Source: Phormidium tenue FACHB-1050 (GTDB taxonomy: Bacteria > Cyanobacteriota > Cyanobacteriia > Pseudanabaenales > Pseudanabaenaceae). From it: a stretch of 64,000 bases of DNA. The notes beneath the pieces are model-generated. The model worked only from the letters and a program-made list of their open reading frames with translations. It was not told where the DNA came from and ran no database searches. The stretch is taken from contig NZ_JACJQY010000003.1 in the NCBI RefSeq assembly GCF_014696925.1, positions 62,001 to 126,000 on the forward strand, read 5' to 3'. Every line of letters begins with the position of its first letter. Within the stretch, counting starts at the first letter, position 1. This document shows positions 1 to 9,434 of this stretch, piece after piece. The position numbers were made by a program, and so were the translations under genes.

Positions 1-401
1 TGTGCGAGCGGAATCCATGCCAGCCAACTATTGGGAATACTAAGCTTGTCAGCAATTTTCATCAGACAGAAGCTAGTGAAAACATAAACTACTAAGCCAA
101 AAATACTAGCAAAAAGTATGATTTTGTTAATAATTGCTTTCTCGTCTTCAGCCAGAGAGCCGAAATTTCTAAGAATAGGTGAATCCACATTACTATCTTG
201 AGCAATGAGCCGATCGCTATTGTTTTTGGTAATTAGAGAAGACGTAGCGATCGCATTAGACAACGAACTAGAAGCAGAAAAACTAGGCTTCACAATAAAA
301 TGCTGTAATCCAATGACAGCAAACATAGTAATCAAAACCAGAGCCAATCTACGCCAAATTATCCCTAGGTGAATAAAGCGTATATATTTAGGAAAATTCA
401 C
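1..401 (-). CDS. Membrane protein of unknown function, N-terminal part (truncated by window edge)
   Basis: This minus-strand frame is open from the window edge to a GTG start at 399-401, preceded by a good AGGAG ribosome site about seven bases upstream. The first ~130 residues begin MNFPKYIRFIHLG, then a hydrophobic segment at about residues 14-32, a polar Ser/Asn-rich stretch, and a second hydrophobic segment (IILFASIFGLVVYVF). It ends with the edge motif IADKLSIPNSWLAWIPLAH. A sequence of that type (K-L-x-I-x-N-x-W-L-A-W-I-P) occurs in small bacterial multi-pass membrane proteins of unknown role, so more membrane helices probably follow outside the window. Function is not assigned. Confidence 0.6.
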   Translation of the reverse strand, partial: MNFPKYIRFIHLGIIWRRLALVLITMFAVIGLQHFIVKPSFSASSSLSNAIATSSLITKNNSDRLIAQDSNVDSPILRNFGSLAEDEKAIINKIILFASIFGLVVYVFTSFCLMKIADKLSIPNSWLAWIPLA

Positions 402-524
402 TTTTTATACTCCTAAAACCAGAGCAAGATCAGTATTACTTCTGGCAATAATGTAAGCCTATAGGAATACCTATCTTGTTAATTCAAGGGCTTCAGATTT
501 CTTAATTCTTGAGCTTAATTATTA

Positions 525-1010
525 TTACGGTAGTTTCCCAATGTAATCGCGAATTACGGGCGTAAAGATTTTCACTACCTGTTGATAAACTTCTCTTTTA
601 AATCTCACAATCGAATCAAGAGTCTTATCGATCGCCATAAATTGAACCACCCGAAACTCGCGATCGTGGATATCTAATTGGCAATCAGAGGCAGGATGAT
701 CCCAATAAAAAGCAAACCAACGCTGTCTTTGACCGCAATAGTTAGCCCATTTTCCTGATAGTTTTAGGGTTGCCGGAAAATCATAATAGAGCCACTCAGG
801 ATGCACATAGGCTAAGACAGCATCATTAATGCCAACTTCTTCATACAGTTCACGCAAAGCAGCCGCTTGAGGATCTTCACCATCATCAATTCCACCCTGT
901 GGAAATTGCCATGAATCAGGTACGCCGATACGTTCACCGACCAGCACCTCACCTTTGCGATTAAAAACAATAATCCCCACATTTGGGCGATAGGATTTTT
1001 CTGGTGTCAT
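525..1010 (-). CDS. rppH: RppH-like Nudix hydrolase (RNA 5'-pyrophosphohydrolase)
   Basis: This 161-residue protein has a complete Nudix box at residues 39-61 (G-x5-E-x7-RE-L-x-EE-x-G-I) with the metal-binding REL-EE core. The N-terminus YRPNVGIIVFNRKGEVL and the segment SWQFPQGGIDDGE are typical of the RppH/NudH and Ap4A-hydrolase group. The family removes pyrophosphate from 5'-triphosphate RNA, which starts decay, or cleaves diadenosine polyphosphates asymmetrically. Sequence alone does not separate these two activities. Length is normal for the family. It lies downstream of ilvB in the same direction, with a hairpin between them, so it is probably transcribed separately. Confidence 0.85.
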   Translation of the reverse strand: MTPEKSYRPNVGIIVFNRKGEVLVGERIGVPDSWQFPQGGIDDGEDPQAAALRELYEEVGINDAVLAYVHPEWLYYDFPATLKLSGKWANYCGQRQRWFAFYWDHPASDCQLDIHDREFRVVQFMAIDKTLDSIVRFKREVYQQVVKIFTPVIRDYIGKLP

Positions 1011-1069
1011 AGATTTTCACGTAAACAAAGCAAAAGCATAGCACCGTCATTAATTATCATCAAAAAGAG

Positions 1070-1102
1070 AAAATCCTCACACTGAGCGCGAGGATTTTTT
1101 TC
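1070..1102 (-). terminator. Hairpin terminator downstream of ilvB
   Basis: AAAATCCTC (1070-1078) pairs with GAGGATTTT (1090-1098). On the minus strand a T-rich run follows (TTTTCTCTTTTT), and the plus strand also has a run of T. It lies between ilvB and the Nudix gene and fits an intrinsic terminator for ilvB. Confidence 0.6.
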
Positions 1103-1103
1103 T

Positions 1104-1169
1104 TACAGCGCTTTGCGCTCAAACCTATAAATGAGCTAGCAAGTGCAGCAAAGCAGCTCTTGCTAGCTC
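1104..1169. repeat. Palindromic element, partial family C
   Basis: The left end TACAGCGCTTTGCGCTCAAACC resembles the left end of the element at 2985-3088. It leads into an inverted repeat, GAGCTAGCAAG (1133-1143) against CTTGCTAGCTC (1159-1169), around a GCAAAGC core. No matching right end is visible before ilvB stops at 1187. Confidence 0.5.
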
Positions 1170-1186
1170 ATCTGCGAGTCGTATCC

Positions 1187-2965
1187 CTAGACTAAGACTC
1201 GTTCCAACTGGGCTACAGGTTCTGATATTTCTGCGCTTAGCGGCGATCTCTTAGGAGTTTGCAAACCCACCATTTCCGCATTGCTTGCTCCTGGGGGAAC
1301 CATTGGATAACAGTTTTCATCACGCTTGACACGGAAATCCGCAAACACAGGACCATCATAGGCAAGAATCTCTGCAACCGCAGATTGCAAATCACTTGGT
1401 TCAATTACCTTGATCCCCTTAATCCCAAAGGCTTCGGCAAGCTTCACAAAGTCAGGCATACCCACTTCCATATTAGAAGAAGAGTAACGCTCATCATAAA
1501 AGCTTTCTTGCCACTGGCGTACCATGCCTTGCCAACCATTATTGATAATGATCACTTTGACGTTAATGCCATACTGCGCCAGAGTGCCAAGTTCTTGAAT
1601 ATTCATCTGAATACTGGCATCACCACTAATACAGATCACTTGATCATCTGGTAAAGCTACCTTTGCGCCCATCGCCGCAGGCATCCCATAGCCCATCGTG
1701 CCAAGCCCTGCGCTGGAAATCCACTTGCGAGGACCAGTTTTGATTAACTGAGCCGCCCACATTTGATGCTGACCAACATCAGTGGTGAAATAGGCTTTTG
1801 GCGCTTGCTTACCAAATTCGTAGATTACTTGCTGGGGTGACAAAACATTGTCATAGGCAGGCACTTCCAGAGGGTAATCCTCTTTCCACTCATCGAGTTG
1901 AGCAAACCAATCTTTGGTTTGAATATTTTCTTCGTAGCTAGTTGCTTCAAGTAGAGCCTGTAAGACTTCCTTCACATCGCCGACGATTGGCACATCGGGT
2001 TTACGATTTTTGCCTACTTCCGCAGGATCGATATCAATATGAATAACTTTGGCTTCAGGCGCAAACTTGTCCAGACGACCTGTAACGCGATCGTCAAATC
2101 TTGCCCCAACTGCAATCAATAGGTCACAACCCTGTACCGCAAAGTTGGCATAAGCCGTACCATGCATCCCCAACATACCTAGGGACAGATAGTTGCTTTC
2201 ATCGTAAGCACCTTTACCCATCAGGGTTGTAGTGACGGGCAACTGGAAGCGTTTGGCAAACTCGGCAAGCTCAGCATGGGCATCAGCAAGCACCGTACCA
2301 CCACCTGCATAGAGCAAAGGTCTTTTGGCTTCACGAATTAAGGCGATCGCCGCTGCAATTTGATGCAGATGTCCTTTGACCCTAGGCTGATAACCAGGCA
2401 AATCAATCTGTACATCAGGATTATATTCAAAAGCTTTCTGAGCAATATCCTTAGGAATATCTACCAATACTGGTCCTGGACGACCAGTGCCAGCAATATG
2501 AAAAGCTTCGGCAACTATACGTGCTATATCTTCGGGTCTACGAATAACATAGGAATGTTTGACAATCGGTAGCGTAATACCCCAAATATCTGTTTCTTGA
2601 AAAGCATCTGTCCCGATCGCATAGGAAGGAACTTGTCCCGTGATTACCACCATTGGGATCGAGTCCATTTGGGCTGTTGCAATGCCAGTCACCAAATTGG
2701 TTGCCCCAGGTCCTGAAGTCGCCACACATACGCCCACATTTCCAGTGGCGCGGGCATATCCATCAGCAGCATGGACGGCTCCCTGCTCATGACGCACGAG
2801 ATAATGCTTAAGCTCTCCTCTTGCCTCAGACTGATAGATTTCATCGTACACTGGCAGGATTGCTCCGCCAGGGTAACCAAAGATATGTTTTACACCCTGC
2901 CGTCTCACGCTATCGATGAGAGCAAATGCACCCGTTGTTCGCAAAGTAGCCTCCTCTAGACTCAT
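1187..2965 (-). CDS. ilvB: Acetolactate synthase, large (catalytic) subunit
   Basis: This 592-residue thiamine-diphosphate enzyme joins two pyruvates, or pyruvate and 2-oxobutyrate, in the first common step of valine, leucine and isoleucine synthesis. The N-terminal TPP domain has the [13 protein letters not shown] segment and the catalytic-glutamate motif [19 protein letters not shown]. The central FAD-binding domain follows. The C-terminal domain shows the ThDP/Mg motif GDASIQMN...[12 protein letters not shown]. Full length for AHAS large subunits. ATG at 2965. No regulatory small subunit (ilvH) is adjacent, which is common in cyanobacteria. A family C palindromic element starts 20 bp upstream of the start codon, within the likely leader. 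Confidence 0.96.
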   Translation of the reverse strand: MSLEEATLRTTGAFALIDSVRRQGVKHIFGYPGGAILPVYDEIYQSEARGELKHYLVRHEQGAVHAADGYARATGNVGVCVATSGPGATNLVTGIATAQMDSIPMVVITGQVPSYAIGTDAFQETDIWGITLPIVKHSYVIRRPEDIARIVAEAFHIAGTGRPGPVLVDIPKDIAQKAFEYNPDVQIDLPGYQPRVKGHLHQIAAAIALIREAKRPLLYAGGGTVLADAHAELAEFAKRFQLPVTTTLMGKGAYDESNYLSLGMLGMHGTAYANFAVQGCDLLIAVGARFDDRVTGRLDKFAPEAKVIHIDIDPAEVGKNRKPDVPIVGDVKEVLQALLEATSYEENIQTKDWFAQLDEWKEDYPLEVPAYDNVLSPQQVIYEFGKQAPKAYFTTDVGQHQMWAAQLIKTGPRKWISSAGLGTMGYGMPAAMGAKVALPDDQVICISGDASIQMNIQELGTLAQYGINVKVIIINNGWQGMVRQWQESFYDERYSSSNMEVGMPDFVKLAEAFGIKGIKVIEPSDLQSAVAEILAYDGPVFADFRVKRDENCYPMVPPGASNAEMVGLQTPKRSPLSAEISEPVAQLERVLV

Positions 2966-2984
2966 ACTGATCTTATTCGCGATC

Positions 2985-3088
2985 TACAGCGCTATGCGGT
3001 CAAACCCAATGCAATAAATTTTTTAAAAGTGTTGCTTCGCCACGCTTTTAAAAAATTTATTATGTTCGCTTGATCGGTCATTGCTGTA
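2985..3088. repeat. Family C palindromic element (C1)
   Basis: Ends read TACAGC (2985-2990) and GCTGTA (3083-3088). Inside is an inverted repeat 3013-3061, with 17-base arms starting AATAAATTTTTTAAAAG around a TTGCTTCGCCAC centre that contains GCTTCGC. The flanking segments CAAACCC and TTCGCTTGATCG recur at 55590-55695. Confidence 0.65.
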
Positions 3089-3148
3089 AGAAAACTTATT
3101 TTTGAAACATTTTCAGATACTTTTTTGCTTTTTAGGGCTGCGCTGTGA

Positions 3149-3210
3149 AATAAAGAATCAATTTTTGATGGCGCGGCTTCGCTGCACTATCAAAAATCTG
3201 GTTCTTTATT
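3149..3210. repeat. GCTTCGC-core palindrome
   Basis: AATAAAGAA(T)C and ATTTTTGAT on the left pair with ATCAAAAAT and GGTTCTTTATT on the right, around GGCGCGGCTTCGCTGC. The arms contain one small bulge. It lies between ilvB and petH. Confidence 0.6.
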
Positions 3211-3405
3211 AAATTCCACAACCCCTACTACGAACAAGTAGTTTGTAGCAAGTACCTTAAGTTGATAATTTGTAGCAATTGTATCGATAATAACATAGAC
3301 AAGCTGTCCAAAAGCTGCTAGGAATGATGTCTTGATTTTCCAAAATTTTGGAAAGAAAGCCCAGTCCAGCGCAAAGTTTGATTATTAATTTAGCCATAGA
3401 CAGAC

Positions 3406-3450
3406 CCCAAAGGGGAGTTGCGACATGAAGCGTAGCAGATCCCCTTTGGG
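3406..3450. repeat. Hairpin with CCCAAAGGGGA arms
   Basis: CCCAAAGGGGA (3406-3416) is matched by TCCCCTTTGGG (3440-3450). The loop carries GAAGCGTAGC, so this one lacks the exact GCGAAGC core. Confidence 0.5.
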
Positions 3451-3595
3451 ATTTTGGTTTTAACAAAATGTACAAAATATTAACAAACATGTAATGTTTG
3501 CCCCACGAAAGAGATCTTTAAGCTACAAAATACCGACAAGTCCCATTTGAAAATATAATGACTTCGTGTTCTTCTGTCATATAGCGTCCATATAA

Positions 3596-4495
<900 letters not shown>

Positions 4496-4508
4496 AAACT
4501 AAACAACT

Positions 4509-4547
4509 AAAAAAATAGAGGTTCGCACAGCGAACCTCTATTTTTTT
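4509..4547 (+). terminator. Intrinsic terminator of petH
   Basis: An A-rich stretch and ATAGAGGTTCG pair with CGAACCTCTAT, followed by seven T. It starts 14 bp after the petH stop and is a classic rho-independent terminator. Confidence 0.85.
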
Positions 4548-4556
4548 GTAACTATC

Positions 4557-4672
4557 TATAGCTGTAGTCAAGTGTATTAGGACAAATCAAAACCCAAATA
4601 GTGTGAGGCGGCGCGAAGCGCCGCCTCACACTATTTGGGTTTTATGTCCTAACAAGAATGGCGACAGCTATA
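4557..4672. repeat. Family B palindromic element (B1)
   Basis: A 116-bp element with ends TATAGCTGT (4557-4565) and ACAGCTATA (4664-4672). Inside are GGAC/GTCC segments and a long perfect inverted repeat starting AAAACCCAAATAGTGTGAGG, around the core GGCGCGAAGCGCC. It is nearly identical to the copy at 16154-16269. Confidence 0.75.
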
Positions 4673-4751
4673 ATACCAATTTACGAAAGTGTGGCAATAT
4701 TTTTATGAATTAAAACTCAAATCCAGTAAGGGTCTTGGTTTTAATTCATAA
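4673..4751. repeat. Diverged family A element abutting B1
   Basis: It starts ATACCAATTTACGAAAGTGT directly after the right end of B1 and contains AATCCAGTAAGGG, the internal signature of family A. Its right side, GGTTTTAATTCATAAAAG, runs into the next family B element instead of the usual TTGGTAT end. Confidence 0.55.
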
Positions 4752-4843
4752 AAGTTTTGCTTAGGACATAAAACCCAAGAATCGAGTGGCGGCGCGAAGC
4801 GCCGCCACTCGATTCTTGGGTTTTGATTTGTCGTAGTTTGGCG
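4752..4843. repeat. Family B palindromic element (B2), hybrid ends
   Basis: GTTTTGCTTAGGACATAAAACCCAAG is followed by a perfect stem (AATCGAGTGGCGGCGC) around GCGAAGC, then TTGGGTTTTGATTTGTCGTAG. The outer ends are not the standard B ends, and the right side joins another palindrome. Confidence 0.6.
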
Positions 4844-4857
4844 CTCAAACCCAAACC

Positions 4858-4906
4858 AAGGGATTTTTTGAAAGTGCTGCTTCGCAGCACTTTCAAAAAA
4901 TCCCTT
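4858..4906. repeat. Perfect GCTTCGC-core palindrome upstream of fabD
   Basis: A 23-base arm starting AAGGGATTTTTTGAAAGTGC is perfectly complementary to its partner around GCTTCGC. It lies 60 bp before the fabD start, so it would be part of the fabD leader if transcription starts upstream. Confidence 0.7.
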
Positions 4907-4966
4907 AGGGATCACATAGAGTTAAACTGTAAAATGCAACTAAAGCTTAATAAACATTTTATAAAA

Positions 4967-5848
4967 ATGACCAAAAATGTATGGGTATTCCCTGGACAAG
5001 GTTCTCAGGCTGTTGGTATGGGCTTAGATCTTGCGGAAGTAGGCAAGGATAAGTTAGATAAGGCTGAGCAAATTTTAGGCTGGTCGATTTTAGAAAAATC
5101 ACAGACAGATGCGAACGAACTTGCCAAAACTGAATTTACTCAGCCTTGCTTATATGTAATTTCTGCGATTCTTGCTGATATCTTGAAATCAAAAGGTGCA
5201 AAACCAGAGGTTGTGACAGGGCATAGCTTGGGCGAATATAGTGCACTCTATTGTGCGGGTGTAGTGGATTTTGCTACAGGTTTGGAATTAGTAAAGCAGC
5301 GATCGCTACTGATGTCAGAGGCAAGCGGCGGTGCAATGACTGCTCTGCTTGGATTTGATCGCACTGCCTTAGAAACTGCGATCGCCCAAACTGAAAATGT
5401 AATTTTGGCTAATGACAATAGCAATGATCAGGCTGTGATTTCGGGAACAGAAGCGGCGGTAAAATCTATTTGTGAACAGGTTAAGTCTAAGAGAGCGATT
5501 TCTTTGGCGGTAAGTGGTGCATTCCATTCCCCTCTAATGGCGGATGCATCGGCTAAATTTACGACAGTTCTTGAACAGACTATCTTTAATGAAGCAGCAA
5601 TTCCTGTTATTTCTAATGTAGAGCCAAATGATGCTACGACTTCTGGACAGCTTTTGCGCGATCGCCTGACTCAGCAGATGACTTCCCCAGTCCGTTGGCG
5701 CGAAATCTGTTTGTATCTAGCCGCCCAAGGATATGAACAAGTGATCGAAGTTGGTACAGGCAAAGTTTTGACAGGACTTGTAAAACGTACGGCTCCTAAC
5801 TTGAAATTGGTGAATGTCAGTAATTTGGAACAGGCGATCGCTTTTTAA
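4967..5848 (+). CDS. fabD: Malonyl-CoA:ACP transacylase
   Basis: A 293-residue enzyme that moves malonyl from CoA to acyl carrier protein for fatty-acid synthesis. Seen motifs: VFPGQGSQAVGMG (7-19), the nucleophile elbow GHSLGEY (85-91, Ser87), and GAFHSPLM (185-191) with the partner His187. The frame is open further upstream, but that part runs through a palindromic repeat. The ATG at 4967 (MTKNVWVFPGQ) gives normal family length. An ATG at 4934 is a possible alternative. No other fab genes are adjacent. Confidence 0.93.
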   Translation: MTKNVWVFPGQGSQAVGMGLDLAEVGKDKLDKAEQILGWSILEKSQTDANELAKTEFTQPCLYVISAILADILKSKGAKPEVVTGHSLGEYSALYCAGVVDFATGLELVKQRSLLMSEASGGAMTALLGFDRTALETAIAQTENVILANDNSNDQAVISGTEAAVKSICEQVKSKRAISLAVSGAFHSPLMADASAKFTTVLEQTIFNEAAIPVISNVEPNDATTSGQLLRDRLTQQMTSPVRWREICLYLAAQGYEQVIEVGTGKVLTGLVKRTAPNLKLVNVSNLEQAIAF

Positions 5849-5856
5849 AAATCATT

Positions 5857-5891
5857 ACAATAGAATAGGTATATGTTGCCTATTCTATTGT
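5857..5891. terminator. Hairpin between convergent fabD and the GGDEF/EAL gene
   Basis: ACAATAGAATAGG (5857-5869) pairs with CCTATTCTATTGT (5879-5891). It sits between convergent genes and overlaps the stop codon of the minus-strand gene. There is no strong T run, so termination is likely but not certain. Confidence 0.45.
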
Positions 5892-8218
5892 GAAATAGAC
5901 TCTAATAGGGGTGCGATCGCCTCAGCTTCTAAAGGTGCGAACAGATGATATCCCTGCCCTGCATCACAATTACAACTTTTCAGATAGTCCAACTGCTCCG
6001 CAGTTTCCACCCCTTCTGCAATCACATTTAAACCCAGATTTATTCCCAACACAATTATTGCTTTGACGATTTCACCATCCCCAGAATGATGATCAAGTTG
6101 GTTTATAAAGGAGCGATCAATCTTGAGGGTATGAATTGGGAATCGATGCAAATAGCTTAACGAAGAATAGCCCGTACCAAAGTCATCAATACAAGTTTGA
6201 ATATTGTTTTCACTCAACTCACCTAGGATTTGCGCCGCTAAAGAAGTTTTTTCGATTAATATACTTTCTGTTACTTCTATCTTTAAATTGTGGTTGTTTA
6301 TCTTTGTCTTTTGGATAATATTCTCGATTTGACTAGATAAATCAGATTTAGAAAACTGTTTAGCAGATAAATTAACATTCATGGTTAAGTTAGCCGCGAT
6401 CGGGAACTGCTCCTGCCATGCCCTTAGCTGAAAGCAAGCCTTCTCTAGTACCCAAAAGTCAATATCTACAATTAGTCCTGCATCTTCTGCTAGTGGAATA
6501 AATTCCGCAGGATAGATCAATCCTTGTTCAGGATGCTGCCATCGTGCTAGAGCTTCAAAGCCCAATATTCGTAGTGACTTTAAGCAGACAATGGGTTGGT
6601 AATGTACTCGCAATTCTTGGCGTTCAATCGCTCGACGTAGCTCATTCTCTAGCCTCAGTTTTTTGAGAGCCTCCGTATGCATCGTAGGATTGAATATTTC
6701 ATATCGATTTCTTCCTTGTTCCTTGGCTCGATACATGGCAGTATCAGCATCACGCAACAACTGATCTGGTTGTGTATAGTCGGCAGAATTGAGAGCAATA
6801 CCAATACTCGTACTAATAAATATTTCATTGCTCTCTAGCATTACTGGTACTTGCAATGAGTCTTTAATCCTATTTACAACCTCAATTACATCATTAATAT
6901 CGTCAATCTCTTCCAGCAACATCACAAATTCATCCCCGCCCAGCCTTGCGACCGTATCCCCCGATCGCAAGCAGTCAACTAGACGTTGAGCCACAATCTT
7001 TAATAACTGATCACCTGCTAGATGTCCCAAACTATCATTGATCACCTTAAATCGATCTAAATCTAAAAAGAGAACTGCGAACTGCTCAGGCAGATTTACT
7101 GAATTTAGATATAAGCGCCGATTGGATAGTTGTAAAGCATGGTTGAGGCGATCTAAAAATAAGGAACGATTTGGTAAGCCTGTTAACGAATCATGAAAAG
7201 CATCATGACGCAGTTGAGCTTCCATCTTTTTGCGTTCTGATAACTCTGATTGAGCATTTTGATAGAGTTCTGACTGATGGATGGCGATCGCACATTGATC
7301 AGCGATCGCCTTAACGAGTGATAGCTCATTTTCAGACCAAATACGTGGGCGATCGCACTGATATAGACTAATTCCACCTAAATAAGTTTGTTGATACAAC
7401 AGAGAGGTAATCAACAGAGACTGAATACTATATTGTTCTGCTAAGTTTCTTAGCTCCTCTGGAAGATCATTGCTAATTTGATGAATAGGAATCTGCTTTC
7501 CTTGGATCAAAACATGTTGATAATGGGTATAAAACTCGCAAGATAAACCAACGACAAGTTCATCAGGATCAATATTCTTTTTGCTGGCATAACATACCCG
7601 CATTTGTTGCGAATTATCTGGCTGGAAGATTAAACAATGAGTAACATTTAAGGCTTCCTGTAAGAGATCCGCCGTTGTTTGCAGCACCTCTGCTAAAACG
7701 AGAGTCTCTCGCATGGATTGGACAATACGATTGATAATAGTTTCGCGCCATGCTTGCTGCTCAATTTGAGCGATCGCTGCTTTTTGCTGCTGGCGTAATG
7801 TAAACTCTTGCAAAGCCCGCTGTAAAACACTAGGCAACCGAAATAACCGATCCTTCAACACATAGTCAGTCATCCCCGCTTTGATGCATTCAACGGCTGC
7901 TTCTTCCCCTAAACTGCCTGTAATCAAGATGAATGGAATATCTTGTCCCGATTGCTTGAGAAAACTAAAAGCCTGTAGCCCATTAAAACTAGGTAGTCGA
8001 TAGTCTGACAAGACGACATCGTAGATTTTATTTTGCAAAAGCTTCTGGCATTCGATCGCTGTGGCTGTGGTGTCATAGGTAAAGTATAAACCTGATGATT
8101 CAAGAGCTAATAGAGTTAGCTCCACATCTGCTTCTACATCTTCAATAATCAAAATATGCAGCGATCGCTGTTCTTCCAACTTTTCGGATTCTCCCAACTC
8201 TGGCATCAAGTTTCCCAT
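5885..8218 (-). CDS. Response regulator with GAF, GGDEF and EAL domains (cyclic-di-GMP signalling)
   Basis: A 777-residue protein. An N-terminal receiver domain (about 20-140) has phospho-acceptor Asp72 in VVLSDYRLPS. A GAF domain follows (about 165-320). The diguanylate cyclase domain (about 340-505) has intact GGDEF (427-431) and an RSGD inhibitory site (418-421) at the usual spacing. The phosphodiesterase domain (about 520-775) has EAL (555-557), QPIV (541-544) and DDFGTGYSSL (678-687). Both catalytic sites look complete, so it could make or degrade c-di-GMP, with the balance set by the receiver and GAF inputs. It precedes a two-component pair on the same strand but is separated from it by 550 bp of repeats. 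Confidence 0.9.
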   Translation of the reverse strand: MGNLMPELGESEKLEEQRSLHILIIEDVEADVELTLLALESSGLYFTYDTTATAIECQKLLQNKIYDVVLSDYRLPSFNGLQAFSFLKQSGQDIPFILITGSLGEEAAVECIKAGMTDYVLKDRLFRLPSVLQRALQEFTLRQQQKAAIAQIEQQAWRETIINRIVQSMRETLVLAEVLQTTADLLQEALNVTHCLIFQPDNSQQMRVCYASKKNIDPDELVVGLSCEFYTHYQHVLIQGKQIPIHQISNDLPEELRNLAEQYSIQSLLITSLLYQQTYLGGISLYQCDRPRIWSENELSLVKAIADQCAIAIHQSELYQNAQSELSERKKMEAQLRHDAFHDSLTGLPNRSLFLDRLNHALQLSNRRLYLNSVNLPEQFAVLFLDLDRFKVINDSLGHLAGDQLLKIVAQRLVDCLRSGDTVARLGGDEFVMLLEEIDDINDVIEVVNRIKDSLQVPVMLESNEIFISTSIGIALNSADYTQPDQLLRDADTAMYRAKEQGRNRYEIFNPTMHTEALKKLRLENELRRAIERQELRVHYQPIVCLKSLRILGFEALARWQHPEQGLIYPAEFIPLAEDAGLIVDIDFWVLEKACFQLRAWQEQFPIAANLTMNVNLSAKQFSKSDLSSQIENIIQKTKINNHNLKIEVTESILIEKTSLAAQILGELSENNIQTCIDDFGTGYSSLSYLHRFPIHTLKIDRSFINQLDHHSGDGEIVKAIIVLGINLGLNVIAEGVETAEQLDYLKSCNCDAGQGYHLFAPLEAEAIAPLLESISQ

Positions 8219-8299
8219 GGTTTACAGACGCAAAGATATCGGCTTAGAGTTTTTACTAGTCATTCCCAACTACTTGCAACTACTTAATGAGAACTACAG

Positions 8300-8343
8300 A
8301 ACCCATTTTTGTGGTGCTGCTTCGCCGCGCTACAAAAATGGGT
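8300..8343. repeat. GCTTCGC-core palindrome
   Basis: ACCCATTTTTGT (8300-8311) is complementary to ACAAAAATGGGT (8332-8343), around GGTGCTGCTTCGCCGCGCT. The inner arms have mismatches; the outer arms are perfect. Confidence 0.6.
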
Positions 8344-8530
8344 CTTTATTTTACTGAGAGATCTTCAAGTGTTAGCTAATAGCTCCTATTTACCAAAGTA
8401 TATCTAAAAAAATACTTAGATAAACAGTAATAATACTAATTCATAAAAGTTCCTTTATACTTTCGAGTGCTCAAGTTCAAACCCAGTAAGGGTTCTAAAA
8501 GCTAAAATGGCATTGCTATTTTTAGATTTG

Positions 8531-8648
8531 ATATAGCAATGCAAGTTTTGCTTAGGACATAAAACCCAAGAATCGAGTGGCGGCGCTTCGCGCCGCTACT
8601 TGATTCTTAGGTTTTGGTTTGTACTAGCTAACTCTTTTTTTGCTATAT
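8531..8648. repeat. Family B palindromic element (B3)
   Basis: Ends ATATAGCAA (8531-8539) and TTGCTATAT (8640-8648) are perfect inverted repeats. The interior is TTTTGCTTAGGACATAAAACCC, then a palindrome around GCGCTTCGCGCC, then GGTTTTGGTTTGTACTAGC. It overlaps the next element by two bases, consistent with a shared TA. Confidence 0.75.
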
Positions 8649-8764
8649 ATAGCAACTCAAGTTTTGCTTAGGATATAAAACCCAAGAAGTGAGGGGAGGC
8701 GCGAAGCGCCTCCCCTCACTTCTTGGGTTTTGATTTGTCTTAGCTAACTCTTTTTTTGCTATAT
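8647..8764. repeat. Family B palindromic element (B4), tandem to B3
   Basis: The same ends ATATAGCAA/TTGCTATAT and the same length (118 bp) as B3, but with different central arms (AAGAAGTGAGGGGAGGCGC and complement) around GCGAAGC. The outer thirds are nearly identical to B3. Confidence 0.75.
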
Positions 8765-8767
8765 CAA

Positions 8768-9205
8768 TCATGGATCAACTGGTGGTATCTGATTTAGCAT
8801 CATCCAGTAAAACCCTACTTTTTGCGACATTTCTACAAACTGTTGAAAATCTAAAGGTTTGACAATATAACTGTTGACACCTAAATCGTAACAAGCTTTT
8901 AAATCTCGGTTCTCGCCTGATGAGGTCATGACTACAACCACAATATTACGAGTACGCGGAGATTGACGAATCATTTCTAAAATTTGAATGCCATTGATTT
9001 TCGGTAGTTTTAGATCTAAAAGTACGAGCCGAGGCAATGGCTGAGTAGGTGGTTGACCATCTCGCCCAAATAAATAATGAACCGCCTGTTCGCCGTCTGA
9101 CACGACATTTATTTGATTGACAAAGTTATAGCTGTCTAAGGCAATTTGGATTAATTCAACATCATTAGGATCATCTTCAACAAGGAGAATTTGGGTGGGT
9201 TCCAT
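8768..9205 (-). CDS. Rcp1-like single-domain response regulator
   Basis: A 145-residue receiver protein with no output domain. The acidic pair is in LLVEDDPND (7-15), the phospho-acceptor is Asp64 in VLLDLKLPK, the switch Thr is in VMTSSGE, and the conserved Lys116 is in YIVKPLDF. The insert HYLFGRDGQPPTQPLPRL is typical of cyanobacterial Rcp1-type regulators, which partner phytochrome-class kinases. The multi-PAS kinase gene begins upstream on the same strand (9435-12053), so this is the likely cognate partner. A 229-bp repeat-bearing gap separates them. Confidence 0.88.
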   Translation of the reverse strand: MEPTQILLVEDDPNDVELIQIALDSYNFVNQINVVSDGEQAVHYLFGRDGQPPTQPLPRLVLLDLKLPKINGIQILEMIRQSPRTRNIVVVVMTSSGENRDLKACYDLGVNSYIVKPLDFQQFVEMSQKVGFYWMMLNQIPPVDP

Positions 9206-9230
9206 ATATTTAAACTATAAGAATTACACG

Positions 9231-9330
9231 AAAACACAAAATGGCTACGTTATTTTGTGTTTTCAAAAACCTGACTGGGTTTGGGTTTTAATTCACAAAA
9301 GCGTGCCGCCACTTTTGTGAATTTGTATTA
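9231..9330. repeat. Family A element, reverse orientation (A3)
   Basis: Read on the minus strand it matches family A: an end of TAATACAAATTCACAAAAGTG type, the internal CAAACCCAGTC segment, and a terminal hairpin with ACACAAAAT arms. Both sub-hairpins, at about 9233-9262 and 9290-9320, are visible. Confidence 0.6.
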
Positions 9331-9434
9331 CTAGAATTATTGCGCTTTGCAATTTCAGAGTAAGGGTTTTGGATTTTCATTTTGTCGTAGATAAAATGAA
9401 AATTTCTATATGTGGAGCGTTGTGCCGCACAGTT

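Larger units (their letters stand above)
8219..8767. other. Repeat-filled intergenic region (549 bp)
   Basis: No gene is visible. It holds a GCTTCGC palindrome (8300-8343), a degraded family A-like segment (about 8430-8530, containing CAAACCCAGTAAGGG) and two family B elements in tandem (8531-8648 and 8647-8764). The array reaches to within four bases of the stop codon of the next gene. Confidence 0.7.

Noticed and set aside
1259-1654. 131-codon plus-strand frame inside ilvB
   Set aside because: Antisense shadow of ilvB with no independent support.
3257-3490. 77-codon minus-strand frame in the ilvB/petH gap
   Set aside because: It overlaps a palindromic repeat, has no ribosome site or recognisable protein features, and looks like chance.
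4823-4966. Upstream extension of the fabD frame
   Set aside because: It would translate a perfect palindromic repeat and add 48 residues not found in FabD proteins.
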